This document shows, one piece after another, positions 32,890 through 46,600 of a DNA stretch of 64,000 bases (position 1 is its first letter; the number at the start of each line of letters is the position of its first letter). The DNA comes from Chamaea fasciata. Taxonomy: Eukaryota > Chordata > Aves > Passeriformes > Sylviidae. A program made the position numbers and the translations under genes. The DNA is taken from the NCBI GenBank assembly GCA_029207755.1, contig JARCOQ010000003.1, positions 42,862,144 to 42,926,143 of the forward strand, given 5' to 3'. Under the pieces are notes generated by a model that was not told the origin of the DNA, ran no database searches, and was given only the letters and a program-made list of their open reading frames with translations.

Positions 32890-35800
32890 TTGCCTGTAAG
32901 TCCAAGTGGTAAATTATGATATGAGTTCCCCACTGTGAAGGACTTCACTTGGAAGTTTTGCTCCATTCCTATATTCATACTTCCATGGGCACTTTCTAAT
33001 GCTGAATTTTTTTTTTTCTCCCTTAGCTTTATTCTGTGGCATCTAAAAACTAGTTAGGATAGAAACTTCATGTGAATCTCTTGAATGAAAAAAATGCAAA
33101 GGATTTAGGTGACAAAGCAAGTATATCCCTGGAACAAATCTGCAACAGTACCCGTGTTTCTACATCTCACCTTTTTTTCCTGCCTTTTTATTTTTTTTTC
33201 CTGTGATGAGAGGAGGGGAAAAAACAAAGACTAGTTGCTAAAAAGGAATAGTTTTGGGGTGTCACCCCCTCCCTGAGATGTATACATCTAGCAGTTCAAT
33301 TATGCACCTACAGTGCAGTTGTGTCTCTTCTGGCACACTAAATTTACTGCAAGTCATTGCTTGTTTAGTGTGTGTGAAGCGAAAGCAGATACTGTTAGAC
33401 ATAGTGTGTGATATTAAACAGAGGTCTGTCTCTTGTCTGTCCTAGCAGCTAGCAGGGGGAATTAAAAAATGTTCATGGCACAGTTTGAAAAGAGATGAGA
33501 TGAATTCCAGCACATTGCACTGCTTGGCTCAGTGACATTCTGCCTCTAGCCATGGAACAAGCGCACAGTGGCCACCACTTTAGCAGTCAGCTCCTGCTTT
33601 TATACAGTCATTCATTATTTTAAAACGACAGATGTCTAAAAAGACTCCTTTTTTCCCTCTGGCAATCTTTAGAAGTAGATGCTCTTTCAACAAGTACATA
33701 CTGGTTCTAATGATTTTGAGATTTAGATTTTCGGTCAGGCAAGAGAAATTTTTTTACTGGCAGACATGATTTCTAAACTTCAGGCTCCCTGCCCATTATC
33801 AAAAGCTGTCAATAGTTTCTAATAAGGAGCAAAGTGTATGTGCAGTGTATTAAAGCACCAGCACAAATGGGAAGTATCTAATGGCCTGCAAACCTCCTGG
33901 TAAAGGAAATATTTTCCCCAAAAAACAATTGCACTGTAGCTATCTGAAAAGTGACAGACGTATATCAGCAAAACAAGCTGCTAAACAAGCAATGGCAATT
34001 TTCCCATTTCTTATCCCATTACTCTATGGAGCTATTGATACGTTTGGTCTGCAGCCAGAACAGGACTACGTCATAGCAGATGTTTCACAAGAGCAGCTCT
34101 GCATGCTAAAAATCATCTGCCTTTCTGGAATCTCCTTTCTCAGAAATTATTTTTCTTTACGGGTTCACTTTCTTTTTTTGTGACTGGTAATTTTCAGTGA
34201 GGAAAAGCGCACCCGCATTTAGCTTTCCAGAACTTCCAGAGAAGTTATGCAAGAGAAACTTCCTGTTGACAAGACACATGTGTCTGTCTACTTAAACTCC
34301 TGCTTACTTGGATGTTCAGTGAGTTTACTGAAAATCAAAAGAAAAAAAAAGAAAAGAAACCGGAGCTTTTACAATATTTAGCATATTAGGTGCTTTATAG
34401 AATCCAGACCAGATTCTGGCACTGCCCTCAAAGAATTTGCAGTTTAAGAGCAGGCAAAAGGTCAGCCAAGACAAACAAAAGGAAGATGGTAGAAAGGGGA
34501 GGGGATAAAGTGACAGGATTTTTACCAGAAGACAGTGTGTAGTAGTAGGTTGGTTTACCACTTCCCATTTTGGGAAAGAAACTTATCAAAACTTATGGAA
34601 GCCTGCGGTGTGACAGTAAAGGGTTATTTGGGAAGGGTGAAGACAGTGGAGAGACAAAATGGAAGGAAGTGAGGTAGAGACAAAGAGGGGAAGAGTGGAA
34701 AGCAGTGGGACAGCATGGAGGAAAGAGCAGGCTGAGCCACAGGACAGCGAGTGCACATGCAAGGAGGGTGGGACTGGAGAGGACGTGGGACAGGAAGACA
34801 GCCCTGCAAGAAGTTGGAAACAACACTTTGAAACCAAGTGACTCAGCTATAATAGAGACTTGGAGTTGACCAAAGGAACTGAATTTAAAATTACCACAAG
34901 GTCCCCAATGTATTGATCTAGCCTTGGGCCATAAATAAGGGGAACTTGATTTCCTGAACAGCTGAGAACCTGCAGGTCCTGGACTGAGCAGGGTTTGCAG
35001 GCTTCCAGTCACGCTGTCACTAATCAACAAGCTCTCAGTTCCCATATGACCCAACCTCCCATTCACATTCCCTGCTCTCCCACACTGGTAGCCACAAACC
35101 TTGATGTTTGAATTGCCATCATCTGCAGCTGTCAAGAGACATGGTTAGATACAGTTTTTAACATAAAGGAATGCTTACGGTGACCACAGTTTCCCCTTGT
35201 GTGCTGTTTACGTGTCCATTTCGCTGGCATTGCTGTTTCAAACCCCTCTCTGTTTCTTCCCTTTCTTTACTTATCCTTTCTCAAGCTGTACTGTTCTTTT
35301 GAGCCATTGCCCATGTCCATCCTGTGGTGCAGTCCTTTCCATGTTTAGCTGGAATCCTGGGGTGAAATGTGTCCATGCAGGAAGAGGAATCAATTGGTTT
35401 CTTAGGTAAGGTTGTCTGCTTGCACCTCCAAATTTGGGAATAGTGCTCTGACTCTGAGGGGAGAGGTCTGGTATTCCTGCATTCGGATAAGGTCTGGTGC
35501 GTATGTCCTATGGCAGCCGTGGTGCCATGTGTCAGGATGGGTGGGTGGGTGGGCAGATCTCATGTTGCTTTTGCAGGTGAGTAAACCTTGGTTATTCTGA
35601 GGTTTGCAATCATCACGAGCCAAGGAAAATTGCCTACAAACATAAAAGAAGTTTCTTCTTCAGTTCTGAGGAAGGTTGTCTTTGAGGAGTATGATTTCCC
35701 ACAAATTCTACCTCTTTTTACCTCACCCATCATCCCTTTGAAAGGCCTATTTGCAGAATGTAGCAGAAGAGACTTGCTGATGACTTCTTCTGGAGCCAGT

Positions 35801-38800
35801 TGGTGCCTCCCTGAACGCTGGCCAAAAGTGATGTGATGGTTCCTTTCTCAGCTCCTCCCACAGGCCAGGCAGGCTGGCTCTGGTGTCCCTTCAGCCTCTT
35901 TCCCCCCCCCCCCCCCCCCCAGTGTTGTTGTTTTCATGTCATGCAGATGTTCATTCCTCCTAAACAAAGACTCTGTTGTGTGTGCTCTACTCCTCCTCCA
36001 CCACAATTGGTCAGATGACTTCTTGAGCCCATCATAAACTGTTTCTTGACTACAGGTGCCATGCAGGTTTTGGGGTACATGCAGCTTTGGGCATTTCTCC
36101 CATATCCCTGAGTTTTCCTGCAGGCTTGCAAGTCCCTTTTAATCCAGAAGGGTCCTATTAGTTCCAAGAAATTCTTCCTTAAGGGGCTCTCCTCAGATGA
36201 CCCCAGCAGGAGAAGCTGAAAATACCGGTCTGCAAATTGCCCAGATTTTTGTTAAAATCAGTCTTTTCATGCTTAGGGACAGGCCCCAGGGTGGCAAAGG
36301 ATGTCCTTGAATATTCAGTTCTGGGAGTTTGGATGTCATGGGAACATGAAGTCCCAGAAGTCTCCTTTTAGGAGGGAGTGGAGGTTGTTTCTCTCCTTGC
36401 AGCAAGGGCAGTTGGTAGGTGTGTTTTACTTTGCACCTTGTACCTGGAAGTAAAGGTGACAGCCATCAGATGCCGGGGCTGCGAGAGAAGATGAGTAAGA
36501 TGGAGCCATGTCAGGCCATACAACAAATCAGCTTGGAGCCTGCAATAAGATGTGACTATTTAACCTCCAGCCCTGCTCCCACCAATGCGAGCCTGAGCTC
36601 CTCCTGTCCTGGGAGCCAGCCAAGGCCAGAAGCTGCACCACCAAAATGCCACGGTCACTTGCATGTGCATGTCTGTGACTTGCCACAGGCCTGCATTTAC
36701 ATGTGCCCAGTGAGCAGGGGATGTTGTTGGGAGCACTGATGCAGAACCTCCTGCTTGCCTTCATAAAGTCCTGATGCCTGTTACTTTATATTTATTAATT
36801 GTTTTATTTATGGTTTATATGTCTTTGTTGGAGGACACGAAGAGGAGGGCAGGGCATGGGCAGGATGTGTGCTAACCTATTTCCTTTACTTCCATCCCAA
36901 ACGTTTTTTCCAGCTTTTTCAGCATAACCTCTGCCTGTGACTGCTCCTGGTTGATTGGCTGTTGGAGAAATGTTGCTTTGCAGGAGCAAGAAAACCAACC
37001 TTAACAGGGTCTGTGCTCGATTGAACTGATCAGGAAAAGCAGGGCAGCTGTAAACCTTCAATCGATTTGGGATACATGCTGTAACTTCCCTGGGCCTGCC
37101 TTCTTACTGGAGGAATGAGTATTTGTCCGTTACTGGAGAACGTATAATTTTCCTGCCACCTAGCGTCCAGGCTTTGGAGTGCTCAAACTTTTGCCTGTGA
37201 GTTAGAAGTTGTTCATTGTTTTCTCTTTAAGTGCTTATAAACACAATTAGTAATGTGGTGTAAATTTCCTTTTTAAACTGAGGTAGGCCTCTCATAGTAA
37301 TAATTTTTATTCTCTGCATACTCTATTATTTGGAAGTCTGGGGAATACCAGAGAATAGCATATTTTTATTTTACATCTCATCATATATGTATATGGTGTT
37401 TTGAAGACAGATAAATAAAAAGCCATGAGAAACTTTGACCGGGTGTGTTCTTGCAGATCTGTGAATTGTACAAATGTTCCTATTTGAACTAGTACTTTGA
37501 AGGAGTACCAGTACTATAAGGATTTATAGACCAGCATCCTAAATTCCTTAATTTATGCTCTGATCATGCTACCTATACAAGAAAATGCAAGCCTTTTTTA
37601 GCTGCTGAACTCCTGGTGTAAAATCAAATGCTTCTGCATATGTGAATGTCCCTGTGTGCTTCCCTGCCCTGACTGTTGTCACAGAAACCCCTCAGGTAGA
37701 AGCACGGGTAGCTCCAAACCCCTGTGTGTCTGCAGGATGAGCGGCTGTGCTGAGCTCCCTGAACAGAAGGGGGCTGGGGTTGGTGGTTTAGCCCTGGGAC
37801 ATTGCCCATTTAATGCTAAAGGTAATTTGGTCCCTTGTGTTGTCCTGGGCCTTGGTCTCTCCCTTGCCCTGTGCTGCTCAGGGGTGTCCGAGGCCTGGAG
37901 AGATGTGGCATGCACCACAATAAAGGGATGATGAAACATCAGGCTTTTAAAGGGGATAATACAGCCATAGTTGTCACTTGGATTGCCGCAGGAAAGGCAT
38001 TGATAACAATCACTTATAAAATTGCATCAATAGACTTAGAAATGGTGGCACTGTCACCCTGGAGATTCTTCTTCTAAAGGTCATTCAAGGGTAATTTTAG
38101 GTCCTTTTACAGGGTACCTTTCACAGGATACCCACTCTGGGACTGAAAGCCAGAGAACAGCATAGATCTCCTTTTCTTACACCCACAGTTCCTGCCTGTC
38201 CTGTACCCAGCTGCAGGGTGGAGGGCTGGCACACTGGAAAAGATCAGGTGAGGCTGGTGTGTCTGGACACATGGCTGTAGATATTTGTTGCTACCCAGGC
38301 ATTCTGCAGTACAAAACTAGCCCTGTTTTATTGTCACAGTCATATCTGAGTATCTTTGGCTTTTTGTAGCTTAGCTGGGGGCCAGATACCTCATTAATGT
38401 AAACTGCTTTCTGGATTACAGCCATGGGAGGAAGGAGATGCTGGTTTGTTTTAGAGCAGTTCCTTTGCCTCTGGAAGATCACAGGTTTCAGAGGGATTTC
38501 CGTCTTTTTCTGCCACAGCTTAACAAAGACAGATTTCGTTTCTGAACCTCTGAATGCTTGGGACCCAACATGCACATGTATAAAGGTTGGAGACAGCTTG
38601 AGTCCTCTCAGTCTTTATGATAAACTCCAGTGAGATTCCAGCTGGTGTCTTCAGTAAAAAGAGTTTGAAATCCCCACCTTCATTCAGCAGGGAAGTTAGT
38701 GGCATCCCGAAGCTGCCAAAACTCAGCAGCTACATCCTGCAGCTTCGCCTCAGGTCAAAGCTCAAAGCTCTCCCCGAGGTCATCAGGAGCAGTCAGAGCT

Positions 38801-40570
38801 CAGCTTGATGCTCCCTCTGGGCAGCAGGAAAACTCACGGACAGGCAGCTATGAAGGTGTTTGAAACTCAGCAGCTCTTCCCTGGGCTGCCTGTGGCCCTG
38901 CTTTTCTGATTCTGGTCTCTTTTGCTTTTGGGAGTCATATTTTATTGTAGAGTGTTACCATGGATGTTTGCTGATGCAGCACCTGAAAATGGGATGACTG
39001 ATCCATGAGTATGTATTTGGATTTTTGCCTTATTTCCTGTGCACTTCCCTCCTGCTGCCCTGTGCACACACACATAAAGCACATACACATAAAGACATGG
39101 AAAAGAAGGTGAGCTGTGAGGTGAAAAAGTTTGCTCATGTTGAGATATCCACTGTAGTGAAGACAACAGGTGACTAAAAGATGTGCAGAAAAGCAATATG
39201 GACCTGCAGAGTGACAGGATGGGGAAACAGACTGAGAACTTTGCCACCCTCCCTCAGCATGAGCGAGTGCTGGACAGCCCCTGCTGGGGCTGAGCGCTGC
39301 ATCCAAGACCTGCACACTCCGGGGGAGCAGCCTGTGCCCTGGGCAGCTGCTGCTGCTGGTGTTTTCCTCTCTGTCTCCCAGCAGAAGGGTGCAGGAGGTC
39401 TCTGGAGAGGAGACCTGGTCTCCTGCCCAGGCAGCTGTAAACACTGGAAAGGAGGACATTGTCAAGAAGGGCTTTGTGTGTACTTACACTCTCATGTTCT
39501 TCAGCACTGGAGAATAGAGTTTAAACACGGTTTCTTGGGCCATTGAAGCTGAATGATTTCTACAGGAGCAAGCAATGTCTAAAACCTTTCCTCTCAAGCT
39601 CCCCCAGGAAACTAGCTGGGTTTGTCATGCAGGGTACAGGGCTGGGAAGAGGACAGGGTGAGGGCAGCCACAGCTCCTGAACACAGCAGGGCACGGCCCA
39701 GCAAAGCAGCAGGGATCCAGACCGTGCATGTAACAGGAGACACCACTTGGGCACCTCAACTCAAAGCTGCTGCTGGATGTGCCTCAGGCACAGCTCTGCG
39801 GTGCAAAAAGAACCGTGGCATCATCTCCCTGGCTTGACCTGAGCTCCTGTCTCACCACAAAACTTGCACTGCCTGAGCTAATGCAGGTTTTGATGTCGAT
39901 GTCCTTAAATTGTTTGTCTCTGTTTGCAACAGGCTTGTATTGATTTAGGTTAATTTGGTTACCCAAAAAAAGGGTTGTGCTGATTGCTCTAAATGGATTA
40001 AATAGTGATTTTAGTTAAACTGATGGCAGGCTTGTGTGTAGACAGGGCCTGGAGCTTTGTAAGCTAATGACTTGGCAGTAATGCAAAGGGTTTTTTTAGA
40101 CAGCTGAGACCAAGCCCTTATTTTAAATACAAGACCATAAGTGTTACTGGTCTAGTAAACAGTCCCCAGACGTGATGGTTTTCCACTAACTTGGGCTCCT
40201 TCTGAATCCTGGCTGATCTCTTTGCTAACTTTCACTTTCCTGGTAATAATTTGCCAAGTGCCTTTATTCCAAATGGACTTTGCATTAAATCCAAGTGCAA
40301 AACATGGAAAATCTCCAATTTTTGGCAAAAGTTTCTCATTTCTGTCCACTTTCCCAGCCTGCTTATTTCCCCCCCCACCTTTTTTTTTTTTTTTCAATGA
40401 AAAAAATGTTTGTCCTCTTTTTTAATAAAAATTCAGGTAGAAGAAAAATGCAAAGGAGTCTAGGTCCTACCAACAGCAGGGACCTTTCTCCACAAGAGAG
40501 CCCTTAGTGGAGGACAGGTCCAGAAGCAGCCACTGTTCAATTTCTTCACTCAGAAGAATACAAGGGTGAG
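32890..40570. other. Intergenic region between TSNAX and the second CpG island, part 1
   Basis: No gene is supported. The strand from about 34620 to 34830 is purine-rich, giving long minus-strand ORFs rich in Ser/Pro/Leu that I regard as compositional. A GGGT repeat (35537-35553) and a C run (35902-35920) are present. Further AATAAA motifs occur (for example near 37413) and could serve distal TSNAX 3' ends. Confidence 0.6.
35902..35920 (+). repeat. 19-nt poly(C) run
   Basis: An uninterrupted C homopolymer in a pyrimidine-rich setting; prone to length error in sequencing. Confidence 0.95.
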
Positions 40571-40574
40571 ATCA

Positions 40575-40625
40575 TAATAAAATCATAGAGGGGTCTGGGT
40601 TGGAAGGAACCTAAGCTCTTGGGCA
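40575..40625 (-). mobile_element. Short CR1 3' terminus, - strand
   Basis: AATCATAGAGGGGTCTGGGT-TGGAAGGAACCTAAG is the complement of a CR1 3' end. Only about 50 bp is recognisable; what follows on its 5' side is unrelated or too diverged. Confidence 0.7.
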
Positions 40626-43600
40626 TTACATATTTTTTGCCCATATAATATCAATGGGAACAAATCACTGTATCTGCATAAAGTCTTTCCTGCCTGCCTC
40701 TGAACCCACCAGCTGAGCTTCTGCCAAGTGAATCTGCCTTCACAGGTCTTTTCTCCACCAAACTGCAAACCCCTTTTTGATTCATCTGCTTCCTCTGTTG
40801 ATTTTTTTATCTTCAGGTTGGAATTGAAATTAGAAAGGAACATGACTCCAGACAAATAAATCACTGAGCCTTGGTTAGCCCTGATCTCTGAGAAAGTTCT
40901 GAGATGCTGAATAAGCCCTAGCTCGGAAAACAACAGTCCAATAGTTAGGCTGTGATCCTTTCCTGTCTCAGGCAGGTATGTGGAAGCAGAAAGCTGATGG
41001 CAAGAATGAGAGGAGACTTTGTGTCTCAAAGGACAGAGAGAGCAGCAGAAAGGAAAAGCTCAGGGTTACCAACTGGACAGCAGCTGGTGACCACAAATTT
41101 GAATTATCTAGAGAAATGGGTACAGTGAAACCCAACGTACACTAGGACATTTTTGGCAGACATTTCTATACCACTTGTGCACTTTGGATCCTGGACTATT
41201 TTCTGCATTCCTGGATTCTGAAAATTGGATTCCCATAGCTTGGAGCACAATCGAGGTGAAGCTGTGGGAGAGGGACATGACACAAATTGGGCAAATCAGG
41301 GGCAAGAGCATTTATAGAGGTGCTGAGTTACCCAGAAAGGGTAACAGATTTTTTTTTCCCAGACATAGGCCAAAGAGATCAAGGGAATCAGCACTGTAAA
41401 AGTGAGTGGGTTATGTGTGTCTTGACCATAGCATCTTTCAGGGGGTGGTGATCAGGAAGGGGCAGGGAAGGTCCAAAGCACAGCCATGAGGCAGGACCAA
41501 GCCATAAACTTGCAGTGTGCTTGTAACCCTGTGGTAATAAGCACCATGGAATCCATCTTCATCCTCAGTGACCACCTCACCAGAGCAATCTGCCAGTGGA
41601 TGAATGTCCTTTGTGTGTGGCTCTACAGCCTCACTGAGCAAGGCTTGGGGGATGATCATTGAGACATCTTGCCTAAGCCTAGAGGCTTGGGGGTAGAGAT
41701 ATCTGTCAGATAAAAATTACAGGTCATCTTTCTGCCTTGAACACCTGAAATGTAGGTGAACAAATCTTAATCAGACTGACTGAAACATTTGCACAGAGCT
41801 GATGGGGCAGCTAGACTGGGAACAAGGCCATTTATCCCCTCCTCCCATTTGCCATCTTGTGGTGTCTCAGAGCTCCAGAAGACAGCTCCAAAGCTGTTCC
41901 ACAGCAGAAAAAGCTGCCCATGAGGGATGGATGAACAGCCCTGGAACGAAGCCCTCCCTGGGCTATGAGTTGTAAAATAAACTCTCAGATCAGAACGGCT
42001 GGCTTTGCTACAAAAGACTACAAAGCTCACAATGAGTAAAAGAATATCCTACAAAATCCTCCTTCAGACTTCCCCGAGCCTCTTCCATGAAACAATTAGT
42101 GGATGCTCTTGTTTTGAACTCTGTGACTCACTCCTGTAATTCAGTTGTGGCCTGTGATCACTCAGTCACTTAATGCGGCTTGGGGAAACAGGCAATTGTG
42201 AGAATTTCCTCTGTGCCTCCATCAGCTTCTCGCTGCAGCTCTGGGCACATTGTACCACAGCCTGGATGCTCGATTCCCAGATGTGCAGGCTCCCCCTCAG
42301 GAATGCTTCCTCACAGCACCAAGTGGTGATCAGGAAGGCTTCTCAAAAAGAAAATACATCTCACTGTGTTTTACAGAACTTAATCCAGCTGCAAGGGTGG
42401 TCCTATTATCAATGATCTAAATAGTTAAGTTGTGGCTTGGCTCCACCAGAGTTTTATTTGTAATTTGCTGTCTTCACAGCAGGTACGCATGTGTGCACAA
42501 TTGTAAAAACTCCATTAAAGATAATGGACTCTATCAAAGCAATTACACTGGCTAATGTCTCCCGCATTCTTTTCTATCAACCATACTTAACTTTGCCATT
42601 CAGCAGTATATTTACTGTTATGAACTAGTAAGTGATTTTTAATCACTGGATTTGTATAACATGCAGATTTGTGTAACTCTCCAAGAACATCATAAGTATG
42701 AAAGACATTTAACAAGTAAACCAAAATTGTTTCCAGAGATCTCCAGTACCCACTGAATATATTTGAAGGCTTCTCTGTGCTTATGTTACCTTGGTTGTGC
42801 TGAGATAATTTGGGGAGCAAAGCATGGAAAAAGCACTGAATAATTTGCCAACTATTTCACCTCTAAAAGAAAATTGAAAACAGAAAGCTGTAAAATTTCT
42901 CCTGCTGGTACCACACATGAGAAACCCTGCCCTGTGTTTGCTGAATGCTGCTGTATGTTTGTTATGAGGAAAAGACTATTCCATTTTTTGGCTGCTGACT
43001 ACCAAGTGCTAAATTCCTGCTGTTACCAGGAACGGCAGAAGGGGCCGTCACAGAGTGACCCTGACAGAGCAAACTGCAGTGTCCTTCATGCAGGGCTCCC
43101 TCCAGGCCCTGGGGGTGGCTGAGCCAGTGACTCTGGTGGCCTCGGGCAGCTTCTGCTCCTGTGCCAATGGACAGGGATGAGCTTCCCCACGGGATGCTCA
43201 GGCTTGTTACTCATCTGCTTTTGACTTTCCTCTGCTTCATCTCTCACGCACTTTTAGCCCCATAGTCTCTTTGTTATTTCCCTTTGGCGGTTGCTTTCCA
43301 TCTTACAGCTCATGTTAATTCCTTTCTATTTCTTCTTCTTTTTCTCTTTTGCCTTCCCTATTTCTTTGGCTTTTTCCTCTTGCTTTCTGCCAAACCATAT
43401 GCACCACTTTCCCCTTTTCTGGTTATTTTTCCCAAGGGCTGAATCACAGCAGTTCTGTTTGCTTGGCCATTTGCAGAGTCATCTCCCACAGTTTGGGGTG
43501 CTAAGCTGAGCAAGGTGACCTTCCTTGGTTCTCTCTGCAGTCAGCTGGAAGAGATAGGAGCCTCCAGAAGGTGACTCAGGTTTTGAGGCTGTCATAAGGC

Positions 43601-46600
43601 TTTGTGAAGACTTATGTCCTCCCATGAGCTGCTGTAAGACAGACCAATACCCTAACTTACAGGCTTTGAATTGGGGACTCAAATTTATTTAGTACAAACC
43701 CTGCTCTTGCAGAGGTTTGGCACACATCAGATGGATGAGGAGCACAACCAGCCTAACCAACATTGCCCTCCCAGGTGCCAGACTCCTGCCCACAGCCTGG
43801 TAGTCAGGAGAAGTCACATCTGCAGCACAGCAGCTGACAGAGCCTTGCAACAACCTTCCCCCACCCCAGACTCCCATCTCAGCTGTAGACAAAGCATTTG
43901 GTCCAGCTTCAAAAAGCCAAGCATGCACTTTTGCTCTTGTTCCTTTTTTCACTCTAAAATGGGTATCGTGTAAGGAATAAGGAAATAAAAGTGAAAGGGG
44001 AAACAAAGCTTTCATTCCCACACAGCCATTTAAAAGCAGGCATCCTCACAGTTTCCATGACTTTCATTTCACTGGGAGAATGGTTCCCAGGGACTAACTT
44101 CAACATTTTGAATGGAACCACATTTAGCCTCTTCCACAGCAAATCACACAGGAGCCATGAACTGCAAATGCAGCCTTATCTCCATCCAGACATTTGTTCC
44201 CAAAGAGATTTTTCCAGTTTTCTGTGATCAGACCAAGAAAATGTGGGTGACATTACAATAACCCTCCCAGAGCATGCTCTGTTGTATTCTGAGGTTGCTG
44301 GCAAGCTGTTACATGGTAAGGGTTGGTTTTCTCTGTAGAACTCTGGTCCTATGATCTGCCTGTGAAGTAAGTTTTGTCACTGACTTCCCTAGGATTTCAC
44401 CTCCAGTGCAATTGCAACTTGCCGATCCAAGAATGAAAAAAAATTGTTGATGTGGTTTTCTCCCTCCCCTTCCCTGTGCATCTCTGCCCTGCCTTCCCTT
44501 ATAAACACTTGTGGGCATTGGAGGGATGATTCCTTCCTTCATGAACATCCCTTGTCCCAGGGCAGGCTCAGCAGGACACTCTTTCCCACACTTTACCCTT
44601 CTCTGCAGATCACTGGAGCAGGGAAAACTGGGTCCACATCCACCTGTTCTTAGGCCCAGATAGCTGTTAGGAGCATTCTTTGTTAATTTTATTACTGACA
44701 TAATAAAATGAGGCGGACATAATAAAATGGACAATTCCTTGGCCTTGTGTCTGACCAAGGCGGCTGCTACAGCTCACTCTCTGCCCCCTGAGTGCTGCTA
44801 TGTGTGCAGCTGACCTGGTGCCTCTGATAATCAAATTTTCATTAGTCTGCTAAGCGAAATGCTGGCATTGAGCCACGGGCAAGTTGTAAAGCTGGCTGAA
44901 TAATTGGAATAATAATTCACTCATATTGAATGTGGTCCACTTAAAGGTGGTGCTTATTTCCTGAATGGAAATTAATATCTTCTAAGGATTTGGTTTAGAT
45001 TACTTCACTGCATGGTTTACTTCAGCCTTATAATTTTGCCACTGATACGTAAAGTGGGTTCATAAATAGAGCAGCAGAGCCTTGGCTGTGCTTGAAGATA
45101 GTGCTGTGCACTAATGTAAATTATAAATGTAGAGCTAGAAAATGTAACAAGCCCGGCTGGCAAACTTCCCAGTATTATCTCACAATAATTGTTTCCAGTC
45201 AGTAGAGATTTTTTGTATAGCAGAAGACAGGTTATTTATATTATATATTTAGCCTAAAACTGTAATAACATCCTCTGGCAAAAGTATTATCTGATGGTGT
45301 CTGAAATGGAAACAGCTTTCCTCTTTTCAGGCATTAATAATTGAAAAATTTGTGTTACCTCATGGCATTTCCTGAATTGGAGAATAAAATGAGGATGACT
45401 TTTTAAATTTGTATAGTTTACTTCTTTAAATGTAAATCTATTTTTGACAACCAGAATTTCCCAGAATTGTTACGTGTGGTTTGTATCACCAACCAGAGAA
45501 GTATTTCCTTTTACACCTCTGATCTGGCAGAGACAACAGTACCACCAGCAGGACTGGCTCCTGGCTTAGCAGTCAGGAAAATACCTGTGAACAGGCAAGG
45601 CGTGGGAAGGTCATGGAAGAGAGTAGTTTTTTCCCCATTTCCACAGAAATGCCTGGATGCCTGCTCCATTGCCCATTTGCACATTGTCAGGCAAACCCTA
45701 CAGAAGTGAGGATGTGGGCTTTCAACCCCCAGATGGCAATCCTGCTTTAGTAGCCCTTGGATTTCTGGCATGCAGCGGAACATGTTTTACACATTAGAAC
45801 TTACAATGCTGTGAATTTCTGTTTAATACATTATTTAAGTGGTTCTTCACTTACAAGGTATGTCGGTGTGAAAATGGGAGAAAATGGACTTCCCCTCAAT
45901 GGGACCCACTCAATCCACACATGAGAACAGATGTATACAATGGCCATTCTAAGATGACACGTTAAAGAAGTTTATTTAAATGAATGCTACAGCCAGACTT
46001 CAAATCCAAATACACGTGTGCAGTGAAAAACCTCCCACTATAATAATGACAGCTCAATAGAAAGTAATTCCAAATCCAGATGTAAAAAAATTAATGCAGG
46101 AATGTTTGTTTACTTAGTGGCTGTAGTGTAGTGTTTAAACCCCAGTTTGTCACAAGCAGTAGACACTGAACAGTGTGAGAAATAAATTTGAGGAAATTTG
46201 GGATTTGGGGTAATTAGTTCAGTAAAAAGGAGAGCTGATGAGAAAAAGATGTTTATTCTGCTTTTTAAACCACCAGTGTTCCTACTTTTGTTTCTCACAG
46301 TTTTGTTCTTAGTTGATCTACTGATGTAAAATTATGGCTGGTTCACACTACTATGAATAAAATCCATTTTCAGATGAGTCCTCATCTTGTTGGCTAGTGA
46401 TCAGGTATCTCTTGGGAAACTTAGTTCTTTTCTTCGATTAATTTAAATTTATGGGAAGTCATTCAGTCAAAATAAACATCAAAAGGCTTAACTTTTGAAT
46501 TGTATACCACTGGATTAGGACTTCAAACATTTTGAGGCACCCATAATATGTCATTATTAATCCCATAGATATTTTGAATTGAGTGATTATGAGCTATCAG

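Noticed and set aside
34593..35135. 180-codon minus-strand ORF rich in Ser, Pro and Leu
   Set aside because: It falls in a strand-asymmetric purine/pyrimidine stretch, has no domain that I recognise and overlaps other open frames of similar quality.
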